Assembly: GCA_017619675.1 (NCBI GenBank) | Contig: JAFZRX010000002.1 | Span: 111,835 to 175,834 of the forward strand | Direction of reading: 5' to 3' | Length of the DNA: 64,000 nucleotides | DNA from: Bacteroidales bacterium | GTDB taxonomy: Bacteria > Bacteroidota > Bacteroidia > Bacteroidales > UBA932 | Shown here: positions 9,115-17,338 of the stretch, one piece after another | How positions within the stretch are numbered: position 1 is the first letter of the stretch | Layout of the letters: each line of letters opens with the position of its first letter | Made by a program: the position numbers and the translations under genes | The notes under the pieces: generated by a model | Databases searched by the model: none | Told to the model about the DNA's origin: nothing | The model's input: only the letters and a program-made list of their open reading frames with translations

Positions 9115-9707
9115 AACGATGCCAGTATTGTTTCTATATAGTTAAGTATTTCTTCTTTTCCGGCGGCAGTGCGCGAAGAACTGGTGAACATTGGAGGAAG
9201 TTCCTCCCAGGTGCGGGAAAGGATCTCGCAGTCCCTGTCAACCATTGCCTTGAGCGCATTGGGGCCTACCTTGTCGCATTTTGTGAATATTATCCCGAAA
9301 GGAACCTGATTCTTTCCCAGGAACGATATGAACTCCTGGTCAGACGCGGTGATCTCATGCCTGGAATCCACCAGCACGAACAGCATCACCAGTTCCATTG
9401 AATTGCTGATATAATCCGATATCACGGCGGACAATTCCTCCCTGCCCTTGTTGGACATCTTGGCATATCCATAACCCGGAAGGTCTACCAGATACCACTT
9501 GTCGTTCACCAGGAAATGGTTCACGACCTTGGTCTTTCCTGGGGTTGCGGAGGTCATGGCAAGCCTGGCGTTTCCGCACAGCATATTTATCAATGAAGAC
9601 TTCCCTACGTTGGAGCGGCCTATGAAAGCGAACTCAGGCAATTTGCGCCCGGGCTTCCGGCTAACCCTTGTGCTGCTGCCGGCATAGATGGCCTGCGTTA
9701 TCTTCAT
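9111..9707 (-). CDS. engB: Ribosome-biogenesis GTP-binding protein EngB/YsxC
   Basis: 198 residues with GRSNVGKSSLINML (G1, near residue 30), ATPGKTK (G2), DLPGYGYAKMS (G3), TKCDK (G4) and SSRTAAGKEEI (G5). EngB/YsxC is a TRAFAC GTPase needed for late 50S assembly. First gene of the large minus-strand run that continues through prs and der to the glycogen genes. A -7-like TATCTTTG on the minus strand at 9732-9739 lies 24 nt upstream of the ATG. Confidence 0.95.
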   Translation of the reverse strand: MKITQAIYAGSSTRVSRKPGRKLPEFAFIGRSNVGKSSLINMLCGNARLAMTSATPGKTKVVNHFLVNDKWYLVDLPGYGYAKMSNKGREELSAVISDYISNSMELVMLFVLVDSRHEITASDQEFISFLGKNQVPFGIIFTKCDKVGPNALKAMVDRDCEILSRTWEELPPMFTSSSRTAAGKEEILNYIETILASL

Positions 9708-9731
9708 AATCCGCGCTTATAATACGACTTA

Positions 9732-9739
9732 CAAAGATA
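9732..9739 (-). promoter_or_regulatory. Candidate Bacteroidota -7 element upstream of engB
   Basis: TATCTTTG on the minus strand matches TAnnTTTG. It is in the 47-nt gap between the histidine kinase stop and the engB ATG, giving a leader of roughly 15-20 nt. No good -33 TTTG is seen at the expected spacing. It would start the engB-to-glycogen transcript. Confidence 0.5.
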
Positions 9740-9754
9740 GCAAAAAAAGAATGA

Positions 9755-12700
9755 TTATTTAGGATAAACTATGGTAAAACAAGCCCCTCCCAGAACAAAA
9801 GATCGGGAATATGAAATGCGGGCTCCGCAGCGCTCCAGGATACTTCTGGAAATGGCCAGTCCAAGGCCCGTACCGGAAGATTTGGTGGTGAAATTGGGGG
9901 TGAAGAGTTTGTCCACGTTCTCGCTTGCAACACCGGGTCCGCTGTCCTCGAATACAATGTCGTAGAAGCCGTCTCCGGAAGAGGAATTCCTGAGGGAAAC
10001 CTGGATGGTTCCGCCGCCTTGCTCCTCCACCGCCTGGATGGCGTTGTTGATCAGGTTCACGAACACGCGCGTAAGCTGGGGCTTGGGTCCCGTGGCCTTG
10101 GCGTCGCGCAGTCCCATATAGTTGATCCTGATGTTCTCCCTGTTGTCGAACATGGCTATCTCCTCCTGGAGAACAAGGTCAAGGTCCATCTCGGTAGGCT
10201 CCTCCGTATAGAGTTTTGCAAAGGTGGAGAACTCGTTGGCTGTCTCAGAGAGGATATCTATGTGGTCCAGCACCACCTTGGCCACCTCGTCAAAGATGTC
10301 CTGCCAGTGCGGGTCCCCTTTCTGCTTCAGGCGGATGAGCCTCTGCAGCTGGAGCTTCATGGGCGTCAGCGGGTTCTTGATCTCGTGCGCCACCTGGCGC
10401 GCCATTCCGCTCCACGCCTTGTCCCTCTCCGCCTGCGCCAGCTTGCGGGTACTGTCGGACAGGTCGCTCACCATCTTGTTGTATGACTGTACAAGGGACG
10501 TGATCTCGTCGTCCTTGTCGTATTCCAGATATTCCAGGCTGTCCACGTTGGAGGCGCCCATCTTGCTTCCCAGCTGGGAGAGCGGCTTGAACATCCTGTC
10601 CACTATGTTCCCGATAAGGATCCTGGCCACGAACATCAGGATTAGGAACACGCACAGGAGGGCAATGGTATGGATTATGGCCTCTGTTTCGAAGTCATAG
10701 TTGCTGGCAATGTACGGGCTGCTCGCTATGGCCAGCATCTGCCCGGAATCATTGCATACGGGGGCATAGAGGGAATAATACCTGTGCCCGTTGAGCATAT
10801 CTCTCTTGATGAAGTAACGGCTGCCGTCGTACGATATCTGCTTGAAGGCGTCCGCGTCGATGCGGCTTCCAAAGAGCATGTTGTCCAGCACTTCCTGGGT
10901 GGTGGACTTGAACGCCACTCCCGTGGGCGTGTAAAGCATTATGTCGGAGCCGGTCATGTCGCTCACGGTCTCCAGGGCGGACGTGAATTCCTGGGATGAC
11001 AGTTCGGCGTAGTCCCTGACGTTGCGGCAGCGGCTCTCCAGGAGGTTCCGGACGGAACTGATCTTCTCCACCATCATGGTATGCCTGTTGGCATCGTTAC
11101 GCCTGTAGACGAACAGGACGCTCACCAACGCCAGGGTGACCATTGTCAGGACAAGCGACGCCACCAGGATGGTGGTCACCCTTGTCCTGTAATACGTCTT
11201 TTCCATGACGGGCCTGCGCTTGCGCGACAGGGCCATGATGGAAAGCGCCGCATAGGCAATCAGCCCTATGAATATGAAATCCAGCAGGAAGTTGGAGTTG
11301 GATATCATGGGCCTGGATATGACTATTATCTCATCGTCGGAAATCTTGTTCGCGAAATGGGAATAGGCGTTCTTCACAAGATAGGCCCTCTGGGAAGTGG
11401 AAAGGTCCTCAAGAAGTTCATCCGACACCGTCCTCACGTACGGATACGCTCCCCTGTAGGAAGTGAGCATGCCGTATTCGTATTTCGCATAGGAGTATTG
11501 GGCGGGGATGGTCACCCTTCCGGGAGATGTATATCCAAGAAGGGAGGAGAATCCACGGTCTTCCTTGTTGGCCTTTGGCTCCACTTCCAGGAGCATGTTG
11601 GAAGGCCCCAGGTTCCCGGTATAGAAGGTGAACAACGCCGCATAGCGGGAATGTCCCTTGGACGTGGTGCTGTAGACGAAGCGGGAATTGTCAAAGATGG
11701 GGGAGCCGTCCTCCATGCGGGAGTTAACGTAATCAACCGCCTGCGGAGTCACGTTGTCCTGGTTCAGGATGAACACGGACACGTCGTAATCCTGGGAAAG
11801 GCGGCCCATGTAATAGTCCATGATACGGTTCAGCACTATGGAATTGGTGTTGTCCAGCATCGAGAGGGACGCGATTAGCACATCGGAGGCAATCTCGTTC
11901 TCCACGGTGCGCAACTCCAGTTCAAGCGTGATGTCCCGGTCTATCGAGAGCCTGTTGGCCCAGAGGCCAGCCCTGTCCTGCTCCTTGCGGAAACCGAAGG
12001 TTGCGGCAACGTTGACCATGAAAAACGATATGAGCAGCGCATATATGGACAGGTTTGTCCTGGACATGGTCTCCATATGGATGTTCAGCCATTTCTTGAG
12101 CGCCGGCCGCAGCAACTGCACCAGCAGCGGGATCATCATGAGCACGGACAGGAACGAAGCGTATACCACCAGGGTATACCAGCTCAGCGCGTCAAACTTG
12201 TACAGTTCCAGGTTGATGCTGGAATTGAGGATGATGCTCCGCATGGCGAAGAACGAATGCACAAGTATTCCCAGTATCATAATGACCGCACAGACCGACA
12301 GCACGGCCAGGGGAACGGAAGACTTCTTTTCCTGCAGCCTGCGGTACAGTTCTCCCCTGATCATGTAAGTAGTACCCACCAGCAGCGTAATGGCCAGGTT
12401 GATTATGATGACCGCGGCAAGCGAGTACAGTAGAGGACCGTCCGCATAAAGCGTGGGAGAGAACATCTCCGTCTCCTCCTGCAGCCTGAAGCCGAACAGG
12501 TACATTCCCACCAACACGGCCAGCAGTCCAGCCAGGACGATATAATACCTCCTCAGGGTCCTTTCCGCCGAAAGGAAGAGCAGCATGGCAGCCACGAACA
12601 GCAGCAGCGCCACCCATATCATGTATGACTTGGACAGGGTGTAACTCTTGAACGTATCGAAAAGTATCTTGAACTGAGGCACGTCCCCGAAAGACACGGC

Positions 12701-13279
12701 GGATCCGCCGCTGAAAGAAAGCGGCTTGATGGAGAACTGGGAGCCCAGGCCCAGGCTCGGGTTCACCCCGTTCCCCTGGGTGGACAGCGTCTCGCTCATT
12801 ATCTCCAAACCCGCTATGGCCTTGGTGTCCCCTTCTTCTTTCAGATAGGTGAGATACCAGGTAGGGCCCAGGTTGAGGTACTGGACCACCGGGGTGACGG
12901 CCAGCAGCGGTGAGGACAGCGACGCCCTCTGGCTGGTGAACTGCTGTACCACCACCTTGCGGCCTATGTCGTCGTTGCTTACGGTAAAGGTGTTGGCCCA
13001 TGACTGGAGGGTGTCGTTCACATAACGGTAAATAACCATGTCCTCCGGGACTTCCCCAAGGTCCATCCACTGGGTGTTATCTTCTTCCAAGGCCCTCTGG
13101 ACATAGGAATCCAGCTGCTTCATCCTCACGGTGACCACTTTCTGGACCTTCTGGGCGGCCACCTGGGAATCTGCCGGATACGGAGAAAGGTTCAGCGCAA
13201 GCAACAGGGCTATGACGCTGCAAAGCAGGAGAATCCCGCTTGTAATGTTCTTCCAGTTCCGTTTTTCAAAAAAGGTCAT
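9755..13279 (-). CDS. Large NtrY-like membrane sensor histidine kinase
   Basis: 1174 residues. N-terminal TM segment (about 13-32), a periplasmic region, then a cluster of several TM helices between about 215 and 440, an extracytoplasmic segment, further TM pairs (about 665-735), a periplasmic sensor loop, a last TM near 885-905 and a HAMP-like linker. The kinase core has MARQVAHEIKNPLTPMKL (phosphoacceptor His about 965), N-box FVNLINNAIQAVEE (about 1073-1085), EDSGPGVA and SGTGLGLAISRSI. The layout resembles NtrY-type kinases but the membrane part is unusually large. Its ATG overlaps the rlmH stop by 1 nt. No response regulator is adjacent; the NtrC-like regulator at 18.1 kb is a plausible partner by family logic only. 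Confidence 0.9.
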   Translation of the reverse strand: MTFFEKRNWKNITSGILLLCSVIALLLALNLSPYPADSQVAAQKVQKVVTVRMKQLDSYVQRALEEDNTQWMDLGEVPEDMVIYRYVNDTLQSWANTFTVSNDDIGRKVVVQQFTSQRASLSSPLLAVTPVVQYLNLGPTWYLTYLKEEGDTKAIAGLEIMSETLSTQGNGVNPSLGLGSQFSIKPLSFSGGSAVSFGDVPQFKILFDTFKSYTLSKSYMIWVALLLFVAAMLLFLSAERTLRRYYIVLAGLLAVLVGMYLFGFRLQEETEMFSPTLYADGPLLYSLAAVIIINLAITLLVGTTYMIRGELYRRLQEKKSSVPLAVLSVCAVIMILGILVHSFFAMRSIILNSSINLELYKFDALSWYTLVVYASFLSVLMMIPLLVQLLRPALKKWLNIHMETMSRTNLSIYALLISFFMVNVAATFGFRKEQDRAGLWANRLSIDRDITLELELRTVENEIASDVLIASLSMLDNTNSIVLNRIMDYYMGRLSQDYDVSVFILNQDNVTPQAVDYVNSRMEDGSPIFDNSRFVYSTTSKGHSRYAALFTFYTGNLGPSNMLLEVEPKANKEDRGFSSLLGYTSPGRVTIPAQYSYAKYEYGMLTSYRGAYPYVRTVSDELLEDLSTSQRAYLVKNAYSHFANKISDDEIIVISRPMISNSNFLLDFIFIGLIAYAALSIMALSRKRRPVMEKTYYRTRVTTILVASLVLTMVTLALVSVLFVYRRNDANRHTMMVEKISSVRNLLESRCRNVRDYAELSSQEFTSALETVSDMTGSDIMLYTPTGVAFKSTTQEVLDNMLFGSRIDADAFKQISYDGSRYFIKRDMLNGHRYYSLYAPVCNDSGQMLAIASSPYIASNYDFETEAIIHTIALLCVFLILMFVARILIGNIVDRMFKPLSQLGSKMGASNVDSLEYLEYDKDDEITSLVQSYNKMVSDLSDSTRKLAQAERDKAWSGMARQVAHEIKNPLTPMKLQLQRLIRLKQKGDPHWQDIFDEVAKVVLDHIDILSETANEFSTFAKLYTEEPTEMDLDLVLQEEIAMFDNRENIRINYMGLRDAKATGPKPQLTRVFVNLINNAIQAVEEQGGGTIQVSLRNSSSGDGFYDIVFEDSGPGVASENVDKLFTPNFTTKSSGTGLGLAISRSILERCGARISYSRSFVLGGACFTIVYPK

Positions 13280-13752
13280 TACTCGTGATGATACGGCTCT
13301 CCCCTCATTATGGTGAAGGCGCGGTATAACTGCTCAGCAAAAATCGTTCTAACAATCTGATGGGAGAAGGTCATCTGTGAAAGCGAGATGCGCCCGTCCG
13401 CCCTGTCGTACACTTTCTGGGAAAAGCCATATGCCCCGCCTATCACAAAGACTATGTCCTTTCCGCCGCGGTTCAGCTTCTCTTCCAGCCAGCCCGCGAA
13501 AGCCAGGGAGCTGCGCTGTACGCCGCGCTCGTCAAGCAGGATGAGTTCATCCTGCGGACGCACGCCCTTCAGGATCAGCTCCCCCTCCTTCTCCTTTATC
13601 TGCTCCTTGCCCGCGGAAGCCACATTTTTCAGTTCCGGAATCTCGGTCACCGTAAACGGAACATAATGGCCGATGCGGCTTGCGTACATGTCCAGGCCCT
13701 CTTTAACCCATTTTATGTCCGTCTTTCCTACGGTCAGGAGCGTCAGTTTCAT
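13279..13752 (-). CDS. rlmH: 23S rRNA (pseudouridine1915-N3)-methyltransferase RlmH
   Basis: 157 residues, the usual size. SPOUT-fold hallmarks: ELILLDERGVQRSSLAFAGWL, DIVFVIGGAYGFSQKVYDRAD (SAM-binding knot; cited in part around residues 100-120) and the strongly conserved C-terminus AFTIMRGEPYHHE. It methylates pseudouridine 1915 in helix 69 of 23S rRNA. The minus-strand -7 TATCTTTG (13771-13778) with TTGC 19 nt upstream gives an 18-nt gap to the ATG. Confidence 0.95.
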   Translation of the reverse strand: MKLTLLTVGKTDIKWVKEGLDMYASRIGHYVPFTVTEIPELKNVASAGKEQIKEKEGELILKGVRPQDELILLDERGVQRSSLAFAGWLEEKLNRGGKDIVFVIGGAYGFSQKVYDRADGRISLSQMTFSHQIVRTIFAEQLYRAFTIMRGEPYHHE

Positions 13753-13770
13753 ATATTATTCTTATATTCG

Positions 13771-13778
13771 CAAAGATA
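13771..13778 (-). promoter_or_regulatory. Candidate -7 element of rlmH / histidine kinase
   Basis: TATCTTTG on the minus strand, perfect TAnnTTTG, with TTGC at the -33 position (19-nt spacer). It drives rlmH and the coupled kinase gene. Confidence 0.55.
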
Positions 13779-13816
13779 ACCAGATGGCTCGGTATTTGCA
13801 ATCAATTTTTGTCATT

Positions 13817-14221
13817 ATGAGCTTATTAAGGAAAATATTGGTGCTGACGGCAGTCCTTCTCTCGGGATTGTCCCTCAAGGCGCAGACAGACGGGTATGAC
13901 GTGTTCATCCCCATCACAAAATATATTTCCCAAGGCAATTCGGACAACCTGTCCGCCTGGTTCGCGGACAACCTGGAAGTATCCATCCTGGCCAACGCCA
14001 ACGACTGCAGCCGCAACCAGGCAAGGCAGATCCTCAAGTCCTTCTTCAGCTCACACACACCCCGGTCCTTCAGCATCAACCATACCGCGAGCCGCGGAAA
14101 CATGAAGTACGCCCTTGGCAACCTCAACGCGGGAGGGGAAATCTACCAGGTCACGATCTTCGTGAATTACAGCGGGGACACCTACAAGATCCAACAACTC
14201 AAGATTGACCGTATACAATAA
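13817..14221 (+). CDS. Small exported protein, DUF4783-like
   Basis: 134 residues from the chosen ATG. The N-terminus MSLLRKILVLTAVLLSGLSLKAQ is a clear signal peptide, which is why this start is preferred over ATGs at 13673 and 13784 that would bury it. The mature part (about 110 residues) contains ITKYISQGNSDNLSAWFADNLEVSIL and QARQILKSFFSSHTPRSFSI (cited loosely, positions about 30-85), then KYALGNLNAGGEIYQVTIFV. This matches my memory of the NTF2-like DUF4783 family of Bacteroidota periplasmic proteins; function unknown. Monocistronic: divergent from rlmH and closed by the terminator at 14221-14253. Confidence 0.75.
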   Translation: MSLLRKILVLTAVLLSGLSLKAQTDGYDVFIPITKYISQGNSDNLSAWFADNLEVSILANANDCSRNQARQILKSFFSSHTPRSFSINHTASRGNMKYALGNLNAGGEIYQVTIFVNYSGDTYKIQQLKIDRIQ

Positions 14222-14253
14222 AAAAAGCAACTGAGCGTTTCAGTTGCTTTTTT
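14221..14253. terminator. Bidirectional intrinsic terminator
   Basis: Inverted repeat with 14-bp arms: AAAAAAGCAACTGA, loop GCGTT, TCAGTTGCTTTTTT. It has an A-run before and a T-run after the GC part, so it works on both strands and separates the convergent genes ending at 14221 (+) and 14270 (efp, -). Confidence 0.9.
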
Positions 14254-14269
14254 CTTTCTCTATACGGGA

Positions 14270-14833
14270 TTATACCCTCTGGCCGTATGAACGGTCAGTC
14301 GTATTTACCGTGATGACGTCTCCCTGATTGATGAACAGGGGAACCATGATCTTTGCTCCAGTCTCCAGGGTGACCTCCTTGAGGGCGTTGGTAGAAGCGG
14401 TGTTGCCCTTTACGGCCGGCTCAGAATAGGTAACCTCCAAGGTCACATAGGTAGGGAGTTCGCAGGTGAGGCACCTTTCCTCGTCTACCCAGAACATCAT
14501 CTCTACGTGCTGTCCTTCCTTCATGAGGTCTGAGTTCTCAACCACGTCCTTTGGAAGGGTGATCTGCTCGTAGGTCTCCTCGTGCATGAAGTTGAAGCCG
14601 TCCTCCTCTGCATAGAGGAACTGATAGGGACGCCTCTCAACGTTGATGAGGTCAATCTTCATTCCTGCGCTGAAGGTATTCTCCAGGATTCGGCCGTTCT
14701 CCAGGTTGCGGAGCTTGGTCTTTACAAAAGCGGGGCCCTTGCCGGGTTTTACATGCTGGAAATAAACCACCATGCAGGGCTTCTCGTTGTATTTAATGTA
14801 AAGTCCGTTCTTGAAATCTGCAGTTGTTGCCAT
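14270..14833 (-). CDS. efp: Translation elongation factor P
   Basis: 187 residues, three beta domains. N-terminal KOW-like domain with QHVKPGKGPAFVKTKLRN, where the Lys in PGKG is the tip residue that contacts the P-site tRNA CCA end. Domain II has TYVTLEVTYSEPAVKGNTAS, domain III ends TGAKIMVPLFINQGDVITVNT. EF-P relieves ribosome stalling at polyproline; the window encodes Pro-rich proteins such as the lipoprotein at 17.3 kb and the DnaX linker that could need it. Own promoter at 14881-14912 inside the ispH 3' end; terminator downstream. Confidence 0.96.
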   Translation of the reverse strand: MATTADFKNGLYIKYNEKPCMVVYFQHVKPGKGPAFVKTKLRNLENGRILENTFSAGMKIDLINVERRPYQFLYAEEDGFNFMHEETYEQITLPKDVVENSDLMKEGQHVEMMFWVDEERCLTCELPTYVTLEVTYSEPAVKGNTASTNALKEVTLETGAKIMVPLFINQGDVITVNTTDRSYGQRV

Positions 14834-14880
14834 AAATATGTGTGTTTATTATTGTTTTAAAATTGATTGGCTTATCCGTG

Positions 14881-14912
14881 CAAAAATAAAAAATCCTATT
14901 TACAATGCCAAA
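14881..14912 (-). promoter_or_regulatory. efp promoter (TTTG-N20-TATTTTTG)
   Basis: On the minus strand TTTG (14909-14912) is followed after 20 nt by TATTTTTG (14881-14888), close to the Bacteroidota sigma consensus TTTG/TAnnTTTG. The -33 part lies within the last codons of ispH. The predicted leader to the efp ATG is about 40 nt. Confidence 0.7.
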
Positions 14913-15790
14913 TTTTGGATATGTTCAGCGACTTCTTCCAGCAGCCACTGCGGCGTGGATGTGGCTCCGCTCACTCCCACGGAATCCCCGGGACGGAACC
15001 ACTGGGGGTCAATCTCCGCCCATGACCCCACCGTATGGCAGCGCCCGTTGCATCTGGCGCAGAGCTCAGACAGGACCTTGCCGTTGGAACTTTCCTTTCC
15101 CGTGACAAAGACGATCACGTCATGCGCGCGTGCAAAATCTTCCAACCCGCGGTGTCTGGAAGCCACCTGCCGGCAAATTGTCCTGTGAACGGTGACATTG
15201 CCCGAAACGCTCCCGCGCAACTCCTTGCATATCTGGGAGTACTGCTCCGGATCCTTCGTAGTCTGGGAGAAAACCTCGATGGGCACGTCCCTGCGTATGC
15301 GGCCTTCCTCCAGCATAGAACGGAGCATCCCCAGGTTCTCCACCACCAGCGCGTTGCCGCCGGCGTGGCCAAGGAGCCCCAACACCTCCGCGTGGCCTAT
15401 CTTCCCAAAGATGATTACCTGGCCTCCGGCCGATGAGACGCGCACGGACGCCTCGCGTATGTCTTTCTGGAGTTTGAGGACTACGGGACAGGTGCAGTCA
15501 ATGACGCCCAGGGCCCTCCTGGCCGCGGCAACATAGGTTGCCGGAGGCTCTCCGTGGGCCCTGATGAGCAGCATACCGCCTTCTTCTATTTCAGGGTTGT
15601 CTACGCTGTCCGTGCGGTGCAGGCCAAGTCTCTCCAGCCTGGAGAGTTCCTGCTCATTGTGGACTATTGCGCCAAGGGAATACAGTTTGCCGGAAGGATG
15701 CGCGGCCAGGAATCTCTCGGCCGTGCCTATGGCCCTGATCACTCCGCCGCAGAATCCCGCTCCGGAATCGATTTCTACCTTCAGGGCCAT
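14900..15790 (-). CDS. ispH: 4-hydroxy-3-methylbut-2-enyl diphosphate reductase
   Basis: 296 residues. The three Fe-S cysteines are in GAGFCGGVIRAI (Cys14), VIDCTCPVVLKLQ (about Cys99) and VHRTICRQVASR (about Cys205). Substrate-binding features AHGEPP, GKIGHAEVLGL and the terminal VGVSGATSTPQWLLEEV are present. Last step of the MEP pathway, producing IPP and DMAPP. Its ATG overlaps the cmk stop by 1 nt (TAATG). The ispH-cmk neighbourhood is common in Bacteroidota. Confidence 0.95.
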   Translation of the reverse strand: MALKVEIDSGAGFCGGVIRAIGTAERFLAAHPSGKLYSLGAIVHNEQELSRLERLGLHRTDSVDNPEIEEGGMLLIRAHGEPPATYVAAARRALGVIDCTCPVVLKLQKDIREASVRVSSAGGQVIIFGKIGHAEVLGLLGHAGGNALVVENLGMLRSMLEEGRIRRDVPIEVFSQTTKDPEQYSQICKELRGSVSGNVTVHRTICRQVASRHRGLEDFARAHDVIVFVTGKESSNGKVLSELCARCNGRCHTVGSWAEIDPQWFRPGDSVGVSGATSTPQWLLEEVAEHIQNLAL

Positions 15791-16473
15791 TATTCAAGGA
15801 TGCCCAGTTTACCCTGGATCACTCCCCTCACCCATTCCAGTTCTTCCTTTATTGTCATGTCCGAATTGTCCATGACGTACGCGTCCGCCGCGCGTGACAG
15901 CGGGGATGCCTCGCGGTGGGAGTCAATGTAATCCCTTTCCTTGAGGTTGGCCAGCACTTCGTCAAAGGAAGGATTCTCTCCCTTTGCCTCCAGTTCGTCA
16001 AAACGGCGCTGGGCGCGCACCTGGTCTGAGGCCACCATGAATATCTTGAGTTCCGCATTGGGGAAGACGGTGGTACCTATGTCCCTGCCGTCCATGACCA
16101 CGCGTCCCGCCTTGGCCATTTCGTGGAGCCTGTCATCCACGAAATTGCGCACGTACGGGACCGCGGAGATTGGACTTACCTGCGATGACACGGCCATGGT
16201 CCTGATGAGTTTCTCAATGCAGCGGTCTCCAATATGCGTCCCGTCAAGGCCAAAATAAAGGTCAAGGCCCTCGAGTGCTTTCTCCAGGTCCAGGGAGATC
16301 ACGCTGTTCTCGTCAATGAGGCCGTTCTCCTGGGCAAAGAGGGTCACTCCCCTGTACATTGCTCCGGAATCCAGGTAAAGGAAACTGAATTCTTTGGCGA
16401 TAAGTTTCGCCAGGGTGCTTTTGCCGGTGGAAGAATATCCGTCTACGGCAATGATTATATCGGGTACCTGCAT
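15790..16473 (-). CDS. cmk: Cytidylate kinase
   Basis: 227 residues. P-loop VDGYSSTGKSTLAKLIA at the N-terminus, YLDSGAMYRGVTLFA (CMP site), VVMDGRDIGTTVFPNAELKIFM (cited in part), RAQRRFDELEAKG and the C-terminal AADAYVMDNSDMTIKEEL. Phosphorylates CMP and dCMP. It is 1 nt downstream of the M48 peptidase gene and overlaps ispH by 1 nt, so M48-cmk-ispH is an operon. Confidence 0.95.
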   Translation of the reverse strand: MQVPDIIIAVDGYSSTGKSTLAKLIAKEFSFLYLDSGAMYRGVTLFAQENGLIDENSVISLDLEKALEGLDLYFGLDGTHIGDRCIEKLIRTMAVSSQVSPISAVPYVRNFVDDRLHEMAKAGRVVMDGRDIGTTVFPNAELKIFMVASDQVRAQRRFDELEAKGENPSFDEVLANLKERDYIDSHREASPLSRAADAYVMDNSDMTIKEELEWVRGVIQGKLGILE

Positions 16474-16474
16474 C

Positions 16475-17245
16475 TTACTTCTTGCTCTTTACGTAGTTGT
16501 CAGCCATGTCCTTCATCTTCTTGGCGCGGGTCTCGTTGTCCGGATGGGAGGAGAACATCTTGTCCAGATAAGAAGACTGGCGTGTGGAAGACAGTTTCTG
16601 GAGTTTAACCAGGGAGTTGTACATGCTGTACGGGTCCTTGTTGTATGCCACAGAGAACTCGAAACCGAATTTGTCGGCCGCCAATTCCTGCTTCTGGGAA
16701 TACTGTGAGTTGAAATACGCCTGGCCGATGTCTCCGAGGACGCTCTGGGAAAGGACTCCTACGGCTCCTGCGGCATTAACCACGCCGCGGGCGGCCGCGG
16801 CAAGGTATGCGCTCTTCATTGCTCTCTTCGTATCCTGGTTCACCACGTGACCTATCTCGTGGCCTATGATGGCGAAGAGTTCGTTGTCGTCCATTACGTC
16901 CATCAGGCCGCTGTAAACGCGTATTGAACCGTCGCCGCTGGCAAAGGCGTTGATCTCGTTCTTTATGTAGACCTTGGGGTCAAGGGTCATACCCTGGATC
17001 TTGACTCCGGAGAGCACCCTCTTGAGCCTCTGAGCATATGCTCCGTTGTCAATCCTGTTCTGCGCGTCCTCCTGTGCTATGGACTGTGCGCAGAGCGCTA
17101 TTATCTGCTGGTCCGTGATGGACATTGCGGTCATTGCGGCACCGGCCGCCTGGCCGAGCTGGGCGGAATCCCAATTGATGTTTCCGAGCAATGCGCAGGA
17201 CGTCACTGACAGGGCTGCGGCTAAAACGATTAATATCTTTTTCAT
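16475..17245 (-). CDS. M48-family metalloprotease lipoprotein
   Basis: 256 residues from the ATG at 17245, chosen because it opens directly with MKKILIVLAAALSVTSCALLGN, a lipoprotein signal (lipid Cys17); an upstream frame extension to 17308 would mask it. Zinc site: IIGHEIGHVVNQDTKRA (HExxH) and the third ligand in QELAADKFGFEFS. Related to YcaL/LoiP-type outer-membrane-associated M48 proteases that handle misfolded envelope proteins. A -7 TAACTTTG (17252-17259) is only 6 nt from the ATG, so the transcript may be leaderless. An 18-bp palindrome lies in the divergent region. Confidence 0.9.
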   Translation of the reverse strand: MKKILIVLAAALSVTSCALLGNINWDSAQLGQAAGAAMTAMSITDQQIIALCAQSIAQEDAQNRIDNGAYAQRLKRVLSGVKIQGMTLDPKVYIKNEINAFASGDGSIRVYSGLMDVMDDNELFAIIGHEIGHVVNQDTKRAMKSAYLAAAARGVVNAAGAVGVLSQSVLGDIGQAYFNSQYSQKQELAADKFGFEFSVAYNKDPYSMYNSLVKLQKLSSTRQSSYLDKMFSSHPDNETRAKKMKDMADNYVKSKK

Positions 17246-17251
17246 AATGCA

Positions 17252-17259
17252 CAAAGTTA
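17252..17259 (-). promoter_or_regulatory. -7 element of the M48-cmk-ispH operon
   Basis: TAACTTTG on the minus strand, 6 nt upstream of the ATG at 17245; TTGC at the -33 position (19-nt spacer) lies inside the palindrome at 17274-17291. Confidence 0.6.
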
Positions 17260-17273
17260 TATTATTTATATAT

Positions 17274-17291
17274 GAATTGCAATTGCAATTC
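17274..17291. promoter_or_regulatory. Perfect 18-bp palindrome between divergent genes
   Basis: GAATTGCAATTGCAATTC is fully self-complementary. It overlaps the -33 region of the M48 operon promoter and lies 48 nt before the ATG of the lipoprotein gene on the plus strand. A further TTGCAATT copy follows at 17303-17310. Operator for an unknown dimeric regulator is the likely reading. Confidence 0.5.
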
Positions 17292-17338
17292 TGGCACACG
17301 ACTTGCAATTTGTGAATTGAACTTTAAATCTTACGGTC

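Noticed and set aside
13763-13770. TATATTCG as a plus-strand -7 box for the DUF4783-like gene
   Set aside because: One mismatch and it lies face to face with the better rlmH box, so I cannot support it.
13673-13816. N-terminal extension of the DUF4783-like gene
   Set aside because: The extension overlaps rlmH and its promoter and would place the signal peptide internally.
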